Below, piece after piece: positions 17,441-27,913 of a stretch of DNA of 47,565 nt; within the stretch, counting starts at the first letter, position 1, and each line of letters opens with the position of its first letter. The stretch is from assembly GCA_964438735.1 (NCBI GenBank), contig CAYTLW010000052.1:1-47565 (forward strand), in the 5' to 3' direction. The notes under the pieces were generated by a model. The model made no database searches. It was not told the origin of the DNA and saw only the letters and a program-made list of their open reading frames with translations. The position numbers and the translations under genes were made by a program. The stretch comes from CAYTLW01 sp964438735 (GTDB taxonomy: Bacteria > Myxococcota_A > UBA9042).

Positions 17441-18037
17441 ATGCTCCACCTGATCGGCGTCGCCCTGGTCGGCGCGATCCTCGGCACCGCCATGGATCGG
17501 CTGCACCTGATGTACGGGGTGCTCAGCTATTACGACATCACGTTGATGGGCCAGGCGAAGTTCGTGCCCGTGGGCATGGCCATCGCCGCTGTCGCGTTGG
17601 TATTCGGCCATCGCACCCTGGTCCGTTTGCGTGGCGCCATGGCCGCGTCCGTCGGCATCGGCGCGGTCATCACCTACGTGGTCTTCCTGCTCATCGCCTT
17701 TGGGGCGACGGTGTTCTTCCAGGAACATCCCAAGTATCTGGCCATCGGCCTGGCGGTGGCGTTCCTGCCCGTCATCGGCAGCCATCCCTACAACGGCTTC
17801 GCGCTGCTTTGCGTGCTCGCGGCGCTGATCGGGACCGGCGTGGAGATCGTCATGGTCAAGCAGGAGATGTTCCGCTACCTGCACCCGGACTGGCAGGGGG
17901 TGCCCATGTGGCTGCCTTCGCTCTATCTGTGGGCGGCGGCGGCTGGCGCGCAGGCGGATCGCTACCTGCACGAGAACATCGCGGTCAAGAAGACGCGCGC
18001 CGGGGCAGCGACCGGCCGAGGCACGCGGCGACGCTGA
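17441..18037 (+). CDS. Multi-pass membrane protein, INSIG-like pattern
   Basis: 198 aa with about six hydrophobic helices. GGGAGG lies ahead of the start. The first helix and loop read AMDRLHLMYGVLSYYDITLM, and the last part contains YLHPDWQGVPMWLPSLYLWA. These D..H...GVLSY and GVPxWLPxLY patterns resemble bacterial relatives of the insulin-induced gene (INSIG) family, but the resemblance is from memory and not proven. The tail is basic (KKTRAGAATGRGTRRR) and probably cytoplasmic. In eukaryotes INSIG proteins sense sterols; nothing here shows such a role. Likely cotranscribed with the preceding lipoprotein gene. Confidence 0.7.
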   Translation: MLHLIGVALVGAILGTAMDRLHLMYGVLSYYDITLMGQAKFVPVGMAIAAVALVFGHRTLVRLRGAMAASVGIGAVITYVVFLLIAFGATVFFQEHPKYLAIGLAVAFLPVIGSHPYNGFALLCVLAALIGTGVEIVMVKQEMFRYLHPDWQGVPMWLPSLYLWAAAAGAQADRYLHENIAVKKTRAGAATGRGTRRR

Positions 18038-18158
18038 GCGGCGCGCGACGCCGCACCGGGAATCCAGACAAAAACCTTCGTAAGCCCGAGGTGCTGCGGC
18101 TCGGGCACTGGGCCGGGCAGGTCCGGTCGCCTAGCGTTGGGGCGCCAAGGAGTGCCCC

Positions 18159-19496
18159 ATGCCTGCCCAATCTACCCGCGCTGCGGGCCTGTTCGTCGCC
18201 CTGTTCGCCGTGGGAGCCTGCACAGCCGAGGACACGACGCCCACCTGGCACGGCGACATCCGGCCGATCGTGGAGGCCCGCTGCGTCAACTGCCATGGCC
18301 CCGGCGCGATCGGGCCGTTCCAGCTGGACACCTACGCCGGCGCCAAGAAGGTGGCGAGCGCCATGTGGCATGCCGTGCACAGCCGCGAGATGCCGCCCTG
18401 GCACGCGTCGGACGAGGTCAAATACGCCGGCGATCCCAGCTTGACCAAGGCGCAGATCCAGGCGGTCAGCGACTGGGTCGCCGGAGGCACGCCAGAAGGC
18501 GACCCGGACGCCCCGGGAGCGACCATCGCGAAGGTGGGGCTGGCCCTGTCGCGAGTCGACCGGGAGCTCAGCATGACCGCGTCCTATACGCCCAAAGCAG
18601 ACGTCGACGACGACTATCGCTGCTTCCTGATCGACTGGCCGGAGCCGAAAGATACCTTCGTCACCGGATTCAACGCCCGGCCGGGCAACCTGGCCAATGT
18701 GCACCACGTGGCGGTCTACCTGCTGTCGCCGAACGCGCCCCTGGCAGACGACGCGTTCAAGGGGCTCGCCGAGTTGGATGCCAAGGAAGACGGGCCTGGC
18801 TACACCTGCTACGGCGGGCCCAGCGGCGCCAGCGGGCTCAAGGTGCCCATCCAGCAGATAGGCCAGTGGGTGCCGGGGATGCAGGGCATGGACTTCCCCG
18901 CCGGCACCGGCATCCCCGCGCCGGCCAAGTCACGGATCGTGTTGCAGGTCCACTACAGCATGGAGTTCGCCCCACCTGGGCCGGACAAGACGAGCCTGGA
19001 GTTCAAGCTGGACTCCAAAGTGGAGCGCAAGGCGGCGTTTGCTCCCTGGCTGGACCTTGTCTGGCCGCTGGGCAACATGCCCATCGCTGCCGGAGACCAG
19101 GTGGCCAGTCACATCAAGACCGACGATCCGCGCGAGTTCTGGAAGATCTTCACCGGCGACATGGACACCTCCCAGGGCTTCGTCATCCACTCTGCGCTGC
19201 TGCACATGCACACGCTGGGAAGCACGGCCCACACGGCCATCGAGCGCGCCGACGGCAGCGAGCAGATGATCCTGCGCGTGCCCCATTACGATTTCGATTG
19301 GCAGCGCATCTACGTGCTCGACAAGCCGCTCACCTTCGTGCCCGGAGACAAGCTGACCGTCCGCTGCCAGTGGGATAACGGCCCCGCCAACCAGGTGAAG
19401 ATCAACGGCAAGGTGCGCACCCCTGCCGACGTCAACTGGGGCGAGGGCACGCTCGACGAGATGTGTGTGGCCAATCTCTACATCTCAGAGTTGTAG
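18159..19496 (+). CDS. Cytochrome c / PHM-type copper monooxygenase lipoprotein
   Basis: 445 aa. AAGGAG precedes the start. The leader ends in the lipobox VGAC21. Residues about 30-115 form a small cytochrome c domain: heme site C42-VN-CH46, with Met78 in REMPPW a likely axial ligand. The remainder matches the peptidylglycine/dopamine monooxygenase-type fold: His182-His183 (VHHVAVY) and His265 (LQVHYS) for the first copper; His349 and His351 (LLHMHTL) and Met435 (LDEMC) for the second. All expected copper ligands are present. Such enzymes hydroxylate a C-H bond using O2 and a reductant; the fused heme domain could deliver electrons. The natural substrate of bacterial members is unknown to me. 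Location: anchored at the periplasmic or outer face. Confidence 0.88.
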   Translation: MPAQSTRAAGLFVALFAVGACTAEDTTPTWHGDIRPIVEARCVNCHGPGAIGPFQLDTYAGAKKVASAMWHAVHSREMPPWHASDEVKYAGDPSLTKAQIQAVSDWVAGGTPEGDPDAPGATIAKVGLALSRVDRELSMTASYTPKADVDDDYRCFLIDWPEPKDTFVTGFNARPGNLANVHHVAVYLLSPNAPLADDAFKGLAELDAKEDGPGYTCYGGPSGASGLKVPIQQIGQWVPGMQGMDFPAGTGIPAPAKSRIVLQVHYSMEFAPPGPDKTSLEFKLDSKVERKAAFAPWLDLVWPLGNMPIAAGDQVASHIKTDDPREFWKIFTGDMDTSQGFVIHSALLHMHTLGSTAHTAIERADGSEQMILRVPHYDFDWQRIYVLDKPLTFVPGDKLTVRCQWDNGPANQVKINGKVRTPADVNWGEGTLDEMCVANLYISEL

Positions 19497-19610
19497 CACG
19501 GCGTTGCCCTTGCAATCGCGCGCTCCAGGGCGCGTCGCCCCGGGTATGCGGTTGATCCGAAGCCCGCCGGCCGGCACCTCATAGTCCCGGCCCGCCGAGC
19601 GGAGGTCTCC

Positions 19611-20204
19611 ATGCTGCGACGTTCCCTGCCAACCATCGTTGTCCTGCTCCTGGTCGTGGGCATGTCCGCTCCAGCTTTGGCTCAGCCCAAGGTCGACGTC
19701 CGAGAGCTGCGGGCGCGCCTGGTCGACCTGCAGTCGCGCATCTTCAAGATGAAGAGCAATCTGGGCCAGCTGGGCCGCCAGGTCCTCACCGATGTGGGCA
19801 CCGGCAGTCGGTTCGTGCTGGTTCATCGCGACAGTATCGGCGGGTATTTCGTGCTGCAGAAGGTCCGATACTTCCTCAATGGCCGGCTCATCTACCAACA
19901 GGGCAACGAGCGAGGCGAGTTGACAGCGCGGCGAGTCTTCGAGGTCTACAACGGCCCCCTGCCTTCGACCCGGCATACGCTGAACGTGGAGTTCATCTAC
20001 CGCGGCAACTCCAAGGTCTTTGCCTACCTGGATGGCTATCGCTATCGCTTGAAGTCAGCGCTCACGTTCGTCGCGCCACGCGGTCGGATCACCACCGTCG
20101 ACGTGGTCGGCCACGAGCGTGGTGGCGTGGCGGTGGACCTGCAGGATCGACCGCATATTCGCTACGATGTGCGGCATGCGCCGTTGCTGCGGCGGTCGAA
20201 GTAG
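19611..20204 (+). CDS. Secreted coiled-coil/beta protein of a myxobacterial family
   Basis: 197 aa with a clear signal peptide (ending SAPALA-QPK) and CGGAGG ahead of the start. A short helical segment (VRELRARLVDLQSRIFKMKS) precedes a beta-rich domain with YFLNGRLIYQQ, HTLNVEFIYRG, FAYLDGYRYRLKS and ERGGVAVDLQDRPHIRYD. This pattern matches a family I recall in myxobacterial genomes that is often labelled dihydrolipoamide acetyltransferase. No lipoyl or acyltransferase motif is visible, so that label would be wrong. In some genomes the family accompanies envelope TPR proteins. Role unknown. Convergent with the hydroxylase gene. Confidence 0.75.
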   Translation: MLRRSLPTIVVLLLVVGMSAPALAQPKVDVRELRARLVDLQSRIFKMKSNLGQLGRQVLTDVGTGSRFVLVHRDSIGGYFVLQKVRYFLNGRLIYQQGNERGELTARRVFEVYNGPLPSTRHTLNVEFIYRGNSKVFAYLDGYRYRLKSALTFVAPRGRITTVDVVGHERGGVAVDLQDRPHIRYDVRHAPLLRRSK

Positions 20205-20214
20205 GAAGGGACTC

Positions 20215-20796
20215 TCAACGCGTCGGTCGCGGGCGCCTGCCGACCAGTTCGTACGTGGCCGCATATCGCGACAGGAGGCTGCCGGTCGCCGTATCCACCA
20301 TCCAACGCTCCGCCTTGCGCACCGGCACCCGAACCTTCTCGCAGGGCTGCAGCGTGCCGAATACGTGGTCCCACAGCGGGCTGGTCACGCCGTGATTGAG
20401 GTTTGGATTGCCGTAGTGATGCTGCAGGTGGTGCCGCCGCGCCCACTCGCCCCAGGCGTTGAGCGGCGCGTGGGTGTGGATGCGTCGATGAAGGACCTCG
20501 TACACCAGCCAGGCAGCAGCGAAGCCGACCGCGTACGCCAGCCCCAGGACCGGGCCGACCCACCAGGAACAGATGGCAAACAACACGCCGATGGTGGGAA
20601 CCGCCACCAGCGCCTTCTTCGGCCAGGGCGTGAAGTAGGTCGCGTCGGCGTGATGCGCCAGGTGCTCGCGGGACATTTCGATGCGGCCCTTGGGCACATG
20701 GCCGGCCCAGCGATGCAGGACGTATTCCAGCAGGCTCCAGGTCATGGCGCCCGCGACGAAGACGACCAGAGAAGTGACGAGGCTGAACGTGCTCAT
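20215..20796 (-). CDS. Fatty acid hydroxylase / sterol desaturase family di-iron enzyme
   Basis: 193 aa integral membrane enzyme. The His clusters that bind two irons are intact: HRWAGH (28-33), EHLAHH (44-49), HRRIHTH (103-109) and RHHLQHHYGNPNLNHG (121-136), with His144 in PLWDHVFGT. Helices lie at about 5-25 and 65-100. Members hydroxylate or desaturate fatty acyl chains, sterols or carotenoids (CrtZ-like); the substrate here cannot be told. The gene follows the TetR gene by 19 bases on the same strand, so the two should form an operon whose operator is the inverted repeat at 21582-21604. Confidence 0.88.
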   Translation of the reverse strand: MSTFSLVTSLVVFVAGAMTWSLLEYVLHRWAGHVPKGRIEMSREHLAHHADATYFTPWPKKALVAVPTIGVLFAICSWWVGPVLGLAYAVGFAAAWLVYEVLHRRIHTHAPLNAWGEWARRHHLQHHYGNPNLNHGVTSPLWDHVFGTLQPCEKVRVPVRKAERWMVDTATGSLLSRYAATYELVGRRPRPTR

Positions 20797-20815
20797 GTTT
20801 GTTCTTCCCGCGGCA

Positions 20816-21553
20816 TCAAGCCGCCAAGTCAGGATCCGATTCGAACACCATCGCCCGCATGACCACGTCGGCCACCACGGCTTCGGCGGCTGTCACGCTC
20901 TGTTGCGACGCCCCCCAACCCATCAACAGGCTGCGATAGAGCTCGTTGGCCATGGCGTTGACGTCCATCAGGCCTGGCGCGCGACGGGCCAGCTTGCCCA
21001 GCTGCAGCACGCCATGTCCGCCAAAAACCAGCATCAGCGCCCGTTGAAAGGGGTCGCCTGGCTCGAGCGCGCCACATCCTTGCGCCAGCTCCACCTGCTC
21101 GGCCACTGCGCTGGCCAGCTTGGTCGCCTCGAGCCAGACCTTCTTGGCCTCCGCGTCGGCCACCAATTGCCTGGGATCGCTCAGTCCGATGGCCAGCAGG
21201 CCAAACTCGGCCGGGGAGCGTGCCGCCAGTTCACGATGCAGACCCCCAGCGGCCAACAACGGCAGCAGCGCTGCGGCCTGGTCGTCGAGCTGTTCCGTAG
21301 CAGCGAGTTGCACGGCCTTATCAAACTGCTGCCTGCACACCAGCATGGCGCGCACCTGCAACATCGCGATGATGGCGTCCTTGGAAGGAAAGTAGCGGTA
21401 CAGCGCTCCCGGCGTGAAGCCAACTTTCCTGGCCAGGTCGGCCATGGTCAGGCCGTCGATACCTTGCTCCGCGACGATGAGCAGCGCGTGGTGCACGATC
21501 ACGCTGGCGCGAATGTGGCGGGGGATTCGTTTGCGCGGACGGTTTCGTGGCAC
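20816..21553 (-). CDS. TetR family transcriptional regulator
   Basis: 245 aa. The N-terminal HTH is canonical: ALLIVAEQGIDGLTMADLAR (about 23-42), then KVGFTPGALYRYFPSKDAII. The C-terminal ligand domain is helical and Leu/Ala-rich with no recognisable ligand motif. A basic extension (MPRNRPRKRIPRHIRAS) precedes the HTH. It is the first gene of a probable two-gene operon with the membrane di-iron enzyme. A perfect palindrome 28 bases upstream of the start supports autoregulation and suggests a lipid-type inducer. Confidence 0.92.
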   Translation of the reverse strand: MPRNRPRKRIPRHIRASVIVHHALLIVAEQGIDGLTMADLARKVGFTPGALYRYFPSKDAIIAMLQVRAMLVCRQQFDKAVQLAATEQLDDQAAALLPLLAAGGLHRELAARSPAEFGLLAIGLSDPRQLVADAEAKKVWLEATKLASAVAEQVELAQGCGALEPGDPFQRALMLVFGGHGVLQLGKLARRAPGLMDVNAMANELYRSLLMGWGASQQSVTAAEAVVADVVMRAMVFESDPDLAA

Positions 21554-21581
21554 TTGGGAGTCTCCGTGGGCCGTGGGGGCA

Positions 21582-21604
21582 GTTTGTAAATCGCGTTTAC
21601 AAAC
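21582..21604. promoter_or_regulatory. Probable TetR operator (perfect inverted repeat)
   Basis: Arms GTTTGTAAA (21582-21590) and TTTACAAAC (21596-21604) match perfectly across a 5-base spacer TCGCG. It stands 29 bases before the TetR start in an AT-poor genome, so nine-base A/T-rich arms are very unlikely by chance. Its size and placement fit a dimeric TetR repressor site overlapping the promoter. Confidence 0.75.
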
Positions 21605-21738
21605 GTGTCGAGGACGAATTGCTGAGTTCGCGCGATATCAAACACTTACGCCGCGAACCTGCAGGTCGCCAACGTCATACATGGCAGGTGTATGTCAGAT
21701 TCCAATGCCATGGATGGCGGGAGTGGGTCAGATCGGCG

Positions 21739-24459
<2,721 letters not shown>

Positions 24460-24558
24460 GGTGGGCTCTTGCGGAGGCAGGTGGGCGCGAGCGGGGGGCT
24501 GGGAGTCCGATGGTAGCAGAAATGTCCGCCGGCGAATCTGCCCCCGAATCGGCGTCAC

Positions 24559-26901
24559 CTACCCGGTCGTCCGCCGCTTGAACGCCTTGACCGACTTCTC
24601 AGCATAGAAGTCGTCGATGAACGCCAGCAGATCGGAAGCCTGCTCCTCGCCCGCGACAGCGATCTGGTCGCCACGGATGAAGTCGTAGATGTTGAACCCT
24701 TGCAGGTTCAAATCGAATACGAAGTCGGCCATTTCGGCCCGATCCCGACCCGCCTGCGACATCAACAGGAAGAGTGAGCGCACCACTTCGTCCAACCGTC
24801 CCGTGGAGCGCTGCAGGATCTTGCCAGACAAGGTCTTGGGCCGCCGCGACGGCCCGAAGGGGAACTCGGGGATGATGTTCGAGGCGATGATGAAATCCGC
24901 ACCCGCGCGCCACGGTACCGACGCGGGCACGTTGTTGTGGATGCCGCCGTCGACGATGCGCCGACTGCCGTGGCGCCAGGAGGGGAAGGCGCCCGGCAGG
25001 CACGAAGACGAGCGCACGCCCTGGCCGATGGTGCCGTTATTCCAGACCACTTGCCGGCCCGTCTCCAGGTCAACGCCGACGGGGAAGAAGGGGATGGGCG
25101 TCATGCCGGGATGGATGACGCCGAGCTTGTGGTCGACCCATCTCTCCAGGCCTTTGGTGCTGAGGAACCCGCTCATCAACAAGGCGACAAGCGAGCGGCG
25201 GTCGCTGACCAGCATCTCGACAGCGCGCATGCCACCGGCGGCGTAGAAGCCGGCGACCAGGGCCCCAAATGAGGCGCCAGCGATGTAGTCGATGGGAATC
25301 CCGGCCTCTTCGAGCACACGCAGCAAGCCGATGTGGGCAAAACCGAGCGCGCCGCCCCCGCCCAGGGCGACTCCGACGGTGCGTCCGAGGAGCTTGCGAG
25401 CCAGGCGTCGGCTGGCCGCGCCGAATGGTGAGACATCACGGGAGAGGGCCTCGAGGTCGCCGCCAACCCAGAAGCGGTCGACTGTGCGCTGATCTTCCGG
25501 AATGCGGATGATGTGCGCCGCCGCGTCGAAGGGGATGTCCACCGGGGTGTCCAGACGCACGGCGTCGACCCGATGCTGATGCTGATCCTCGGCCAACTCG
25601 TATGCGGTGTCCTTGGCGCGACGAACGAATACGATCTGTTGCGCAGCGCGGCGGACCTCACAGTCCACCGGTCCGCGGGAGGCCGAGGCCACGAGCACGA
25701 ACGCTTCCGGGGGCAGGCTCTCCCGGACAGCGGCCACGACGTCATGCGCCTGCGCGGTGACATGGGGAAAGTAGATCTCGACCGCCGACCGGCCAGGTGG
25801 GATCAGGCGGCCCATGGAGACGCCGCCGATGGTTACGTCCTCGGTGCGAAAGACCGGGTGACGCCTGGCAACCCGGGTGCCGGCGACATCGATGAGGGCG
25901 ACCCGCGTGTGGTAGGAGGCCAGGCCCGCGGCGAGGCCATAGGCGACCGACGTGATGCCCTTGGCGCCCTCAGCGCCGAAAACGGAGACCACAGACGCCT
26001 TGCGGGTGTGCGCGCCGACGTAGCCATCGGTGCGAACACCCTGCCGGGCGAACTCCTCGTAGAGCTTGCGCTTCAGAGTCGGGCTGCGCTGTACGATGTC
26101 CATGAAGGCTTCACCGCTCAAGCGCAGCAGGTCGACCTTCTCCGATGCGGCGTAGATGCTCGCCGAGCGCGGCGCGCCGTACAGCACGGCGGCGTGACCG
26201 AACAACCAGCCCGAACCGTGCTCGCTGAGGGTCTTCTCCTTGGTCTTGCGGCGCTTGTCGCCCGAGCTCGGCAGAGCCAGGCGCACCTCGCCGTCCAGCA
26301 CCACATAGACGTGCCGGGTCAACTCGCCAGCCCGCAAGATGGTCTCGCCGCTGTCAAAGGACTCAATGCGTCCCGTGCGCAAGAGCGTTTCAATACCCGG
26401 CTGGCCCATGATTCGAACCGTGCCTTCGCGCAGCCATCGGTTCTTGTACTGGTCGGAGTTCTGACGCAACTCGACCAGTTTGCGAACGTATTCGGCAAAT
26501 CTCGGGGACTGCTCCAGCAGGCTTTTGAACGCCTGCGCAGGCATGTGCAGAGACAGGCAAGGCTGCGTCGCCCGGACCGTGGCGCCTGCTTTACAATCCA
26601 GCGACAGGGATCGTTCGCCGATCATGTCGGCGGTGCCCAGTGTGGCGAGCACTCGCGACGCGCCGCTGGGGCAGCGCACGATGACCTCCGCGTGGCCCTT
26701 TACCAGCAGGTCGATCCCTCGAGGCACGACACCGTCGACGACGAAATCATCGCCCGGGTCGTATCGACGCCAGAACATGTGGTCGAGTACGTCGTCGTAC
26801 TCGTCCGCGTCGAAATGGGACAGAAAGGTTGCGTCGAAGAGCCAACCATACCCTTGTGCCTGCAGCCCGTCGCTCGTCAATCTCTCATGACCCGCCGTCA
26901 T
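24559..26901 (-). CDS. Patatin-like phospholipase with two cNMP-binding domains (NTE-like)
   Basis: 780 aa. The start at 26901 follows GGAGGGGAG; the longer open frame to 27243 is a basic shadow overlapping the divergent gene. Two cyclic-nucleotide-type domains lie at about 25-130 and 165-275. Next comes a P-loop-like/Rossmann segment (VVSVFGAEGAKGITSVAYGL, 304-323; VALIDVAG). A patatin domain follows with oxyanion loop GGGGALG (514-520), nucleophile Ser544 in GASFG and Asp651 in DGG. The order matches neuropathy target esterase-type lysophospholipases, which deacylate phospholipids. The cNMP domains show no unambiguous complete phosphate-binding cassette, so ligand binding is uncertain. Probably cytoplasmic or peripheral at the inner membrane. 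It might answer the cyclase-like protein at 31227-35369, but that link is only inferred. Confidence 0.9.
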   Translation of the reverse strand: MTAGHERLTSDGLQAQGYGWLFDATFLSHFDADEYDDVLDHMFWRRYDPGDDFVVDGVVPRGIDLLVKGHAEVIVRCPSGASRVLATLGTADMIGERSLSLDCKAGATVRATQPCLSLHMPAQAFKSLLEQSPRFAEYVRKLVELRQNSDQYKNRWLREGTVRIMGQPGIETLLRTGRIESFDSGETILRAGELTRHVYVVLDGEVRLALPSSGDKRRKTKEKTLSEHGSGWLFGHAAVLYGAPRSASIYAASEKVDLLRLSGEAFMDIVQRSPTLKRKLYEEFARQGVRTDGYVGAHTRKASVVSVFGAEGAKGITSVAYGLAAGLASYHTRVALIDVAGTRVARRHPVFRTEDVTIGGVSMGRLIPPGRSAVEIYFPHVTAQAHDVVAAVRESLPPEAFVLVASASRGPVDCEVRRAAQQIVFVRRAKDTAYELAEDQHQHRVDAVRLDTPVDIPFDAAAHIIRIPEDQRTVDRFWVGGDLEALSRDVSPFGAASRRLARKLLGRTVGVALGGGGALGFAHIGLLRVLEEAGIPIDYIAGASFGALVAGFYAAGGMRAVEMLVSDRRSLVALLMSGFLSTKGLERWVDHKLGVIHPGMTPIPFFPVGVDLETGRQVVWNNGTIGQGVRSSSCLPGAFPSWRHGSRRIVDGGIHNNVPASVPWRAGADFIIASNIIPEFPFGPSRRPKTLSGKILQRSTGRLDEVVRSLFLLMSQAGRDRAEMADFVFDLNLQGFNIYDFIRGDQIAVAGEEQASDLLAFIDDFYAEKSVKAFKRRTTG

Positions 26902-27040
26902 CTCCCCTCCAAAAAACGATGCTGGCGATGGTGGCACGGTCCCGGTGATCGGCATATACGTTGGGCAGGTATCTGACCGCCAGACCACGCGAAAGGCTGT
27001 CACTCTGCTATGCTCGCCGGCCCCTCGGGAGGTCGGCCGC

Positions 27041-27913
27041 ATGGAGAGACGGGATTTCGACGCGTTGACCTGCCCGGATTGCCGGGGCGACCTGTTGCTG
27101 CGCGGCGATATTCGGCCGGGCCGCCGCCGAAGAGGGCTATTGAGTTGCAAAGGATGCGAGGCCATCTGGCCCGTTCGTGACGGCCTGCCACGCATGTACC
27201 GGGAGCAATGGGTGGTCGGCCCCGATCGCCTGTTGCGCTTCATCTACGATGGCGCGCCGCGCCTGCACGATCCCGCAGTTCGTTACATGCTGCCGGTGAT
27301 GCAGCTGGGGGGCACGGAGGGGGCCATGCGCCGCGCCTATCTGCGGCGATTGGAGTTGGGGAATCTGCGTCCGAGTGAAGACGGCGGCCCGCTGCGCATT
27401 CTGGAAGTGGGTGTCGGAGCGGGCGCCAATATCCCCCTGGTCCTCGAACGGCTGCCATCCGGCCTGCCGGTGGAGTATTGGGGGCTGGACCTGAGCGCAG
27501 GCATGCTGGCGGCCAGTCGACGGCGTCTGCGTCGGTTGGGCGAGCGCCGCGCCCGCCTCCTGCTCGGCGACGCACACGTGCTGCCGTTCCGGGACCGTTG
27601 GTTCGACCGGGTATTTCACGTCGGCGGCATCGGCGGATTCCGTGACCCGGCCGCCGCGCTGGCGGAGATGTCCCGCGTCGCACGACCCGGCAGCCCCATC
27701 GTAATCGTCGACGAACAGCTCGAGGCTGGCGGCGCGAAAAACCTGTGGAAACGACTCTGGTTCCGCGCGGTGACCTTCTACGATGACGACCCGCGCTGCC
27801 CCACGGATTTGCTGCCCGATGATGCCGCGGATGTGCTCGAGGAGCAGATGAGCGCGTTCTACTATTGTCTCCGCTTCCGCCCGCCCGAGCAGGTCACGGG
27901 GCCGGTGGACTGA
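27041..27913 (+). CDS. SAM-dependent methyltransferase with Trm112-like zinc ribbon
   Basis: 290 aa. The start at 27041 follows GGGAGG; a longer frame from 26945 overlaps the divergent promoter region. An N-terminal four-Cys ribbon (C11-PD-C14, C36-KG-C39) with the ending IWPVRDGLPRM is typical of Trm112/YcaR-like modules fused to methyltransferases. Motif I is ILEVGVGAGANIPLVL, followed by YWGLDLSAGML, then GDAHVLPFRDRWFDRVFHVG and REL-like helix EMSRVARPGSPIVIVDE. These place it in the class I UbiE/MenG-type group; the substrate is unknown. Its last 20 bases overlap the 3' end of the convergent SDR gene. Confidence 0.88.
   Translation: MERRDFDALTCPDCRGDLLLRGDIRPGRRRRGLLSCKGCEAIWPVRDGLPRMYREQWVVGPDRLLRFIYDGAPRLHDPAVRYMLPVMQLGGTEGAMRRAYLRRLELGNLRPSEDGGPLRILEVGVGAGANIPLVLERLPSGLPVEYWGLDLSAGMLAASRRRLRRLGERRARLLLGDAHVLPFRDRWFDRVFHVGGIGGFRDPAAALAEMSRVARPGSPIVIVDEQLEAGGAKNLWKRLWFRAVTFYDDDPRCPTDLLPDDAADVLEEQMSAFYYCLRFRPPEQVTGPVD

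Noticed and set aside
18084..18106. Perfect 7-bp hairpin (GCCCGAG / CTCGGGC) before the monooxygenase gene
   Set aside because: No T-run directly follows on either strand, so I do not call it a terminator. It could be a leader structure, but nothing supports that.
19611..20204. Label dihydrolipoamide acetyltransferase for the small secreted protein
   Set aside because: No lipoyl-Lys motif or acyltransferase HxxxDG motif is present; the family label is probably a historical misannotation.
21675..21700. Small inverted repeat CATACA/TGTATG between the TetR and FGE-domain genes
   Set aside because: Six-base arms with no T-run and no clear relation to either gene; could be chance.
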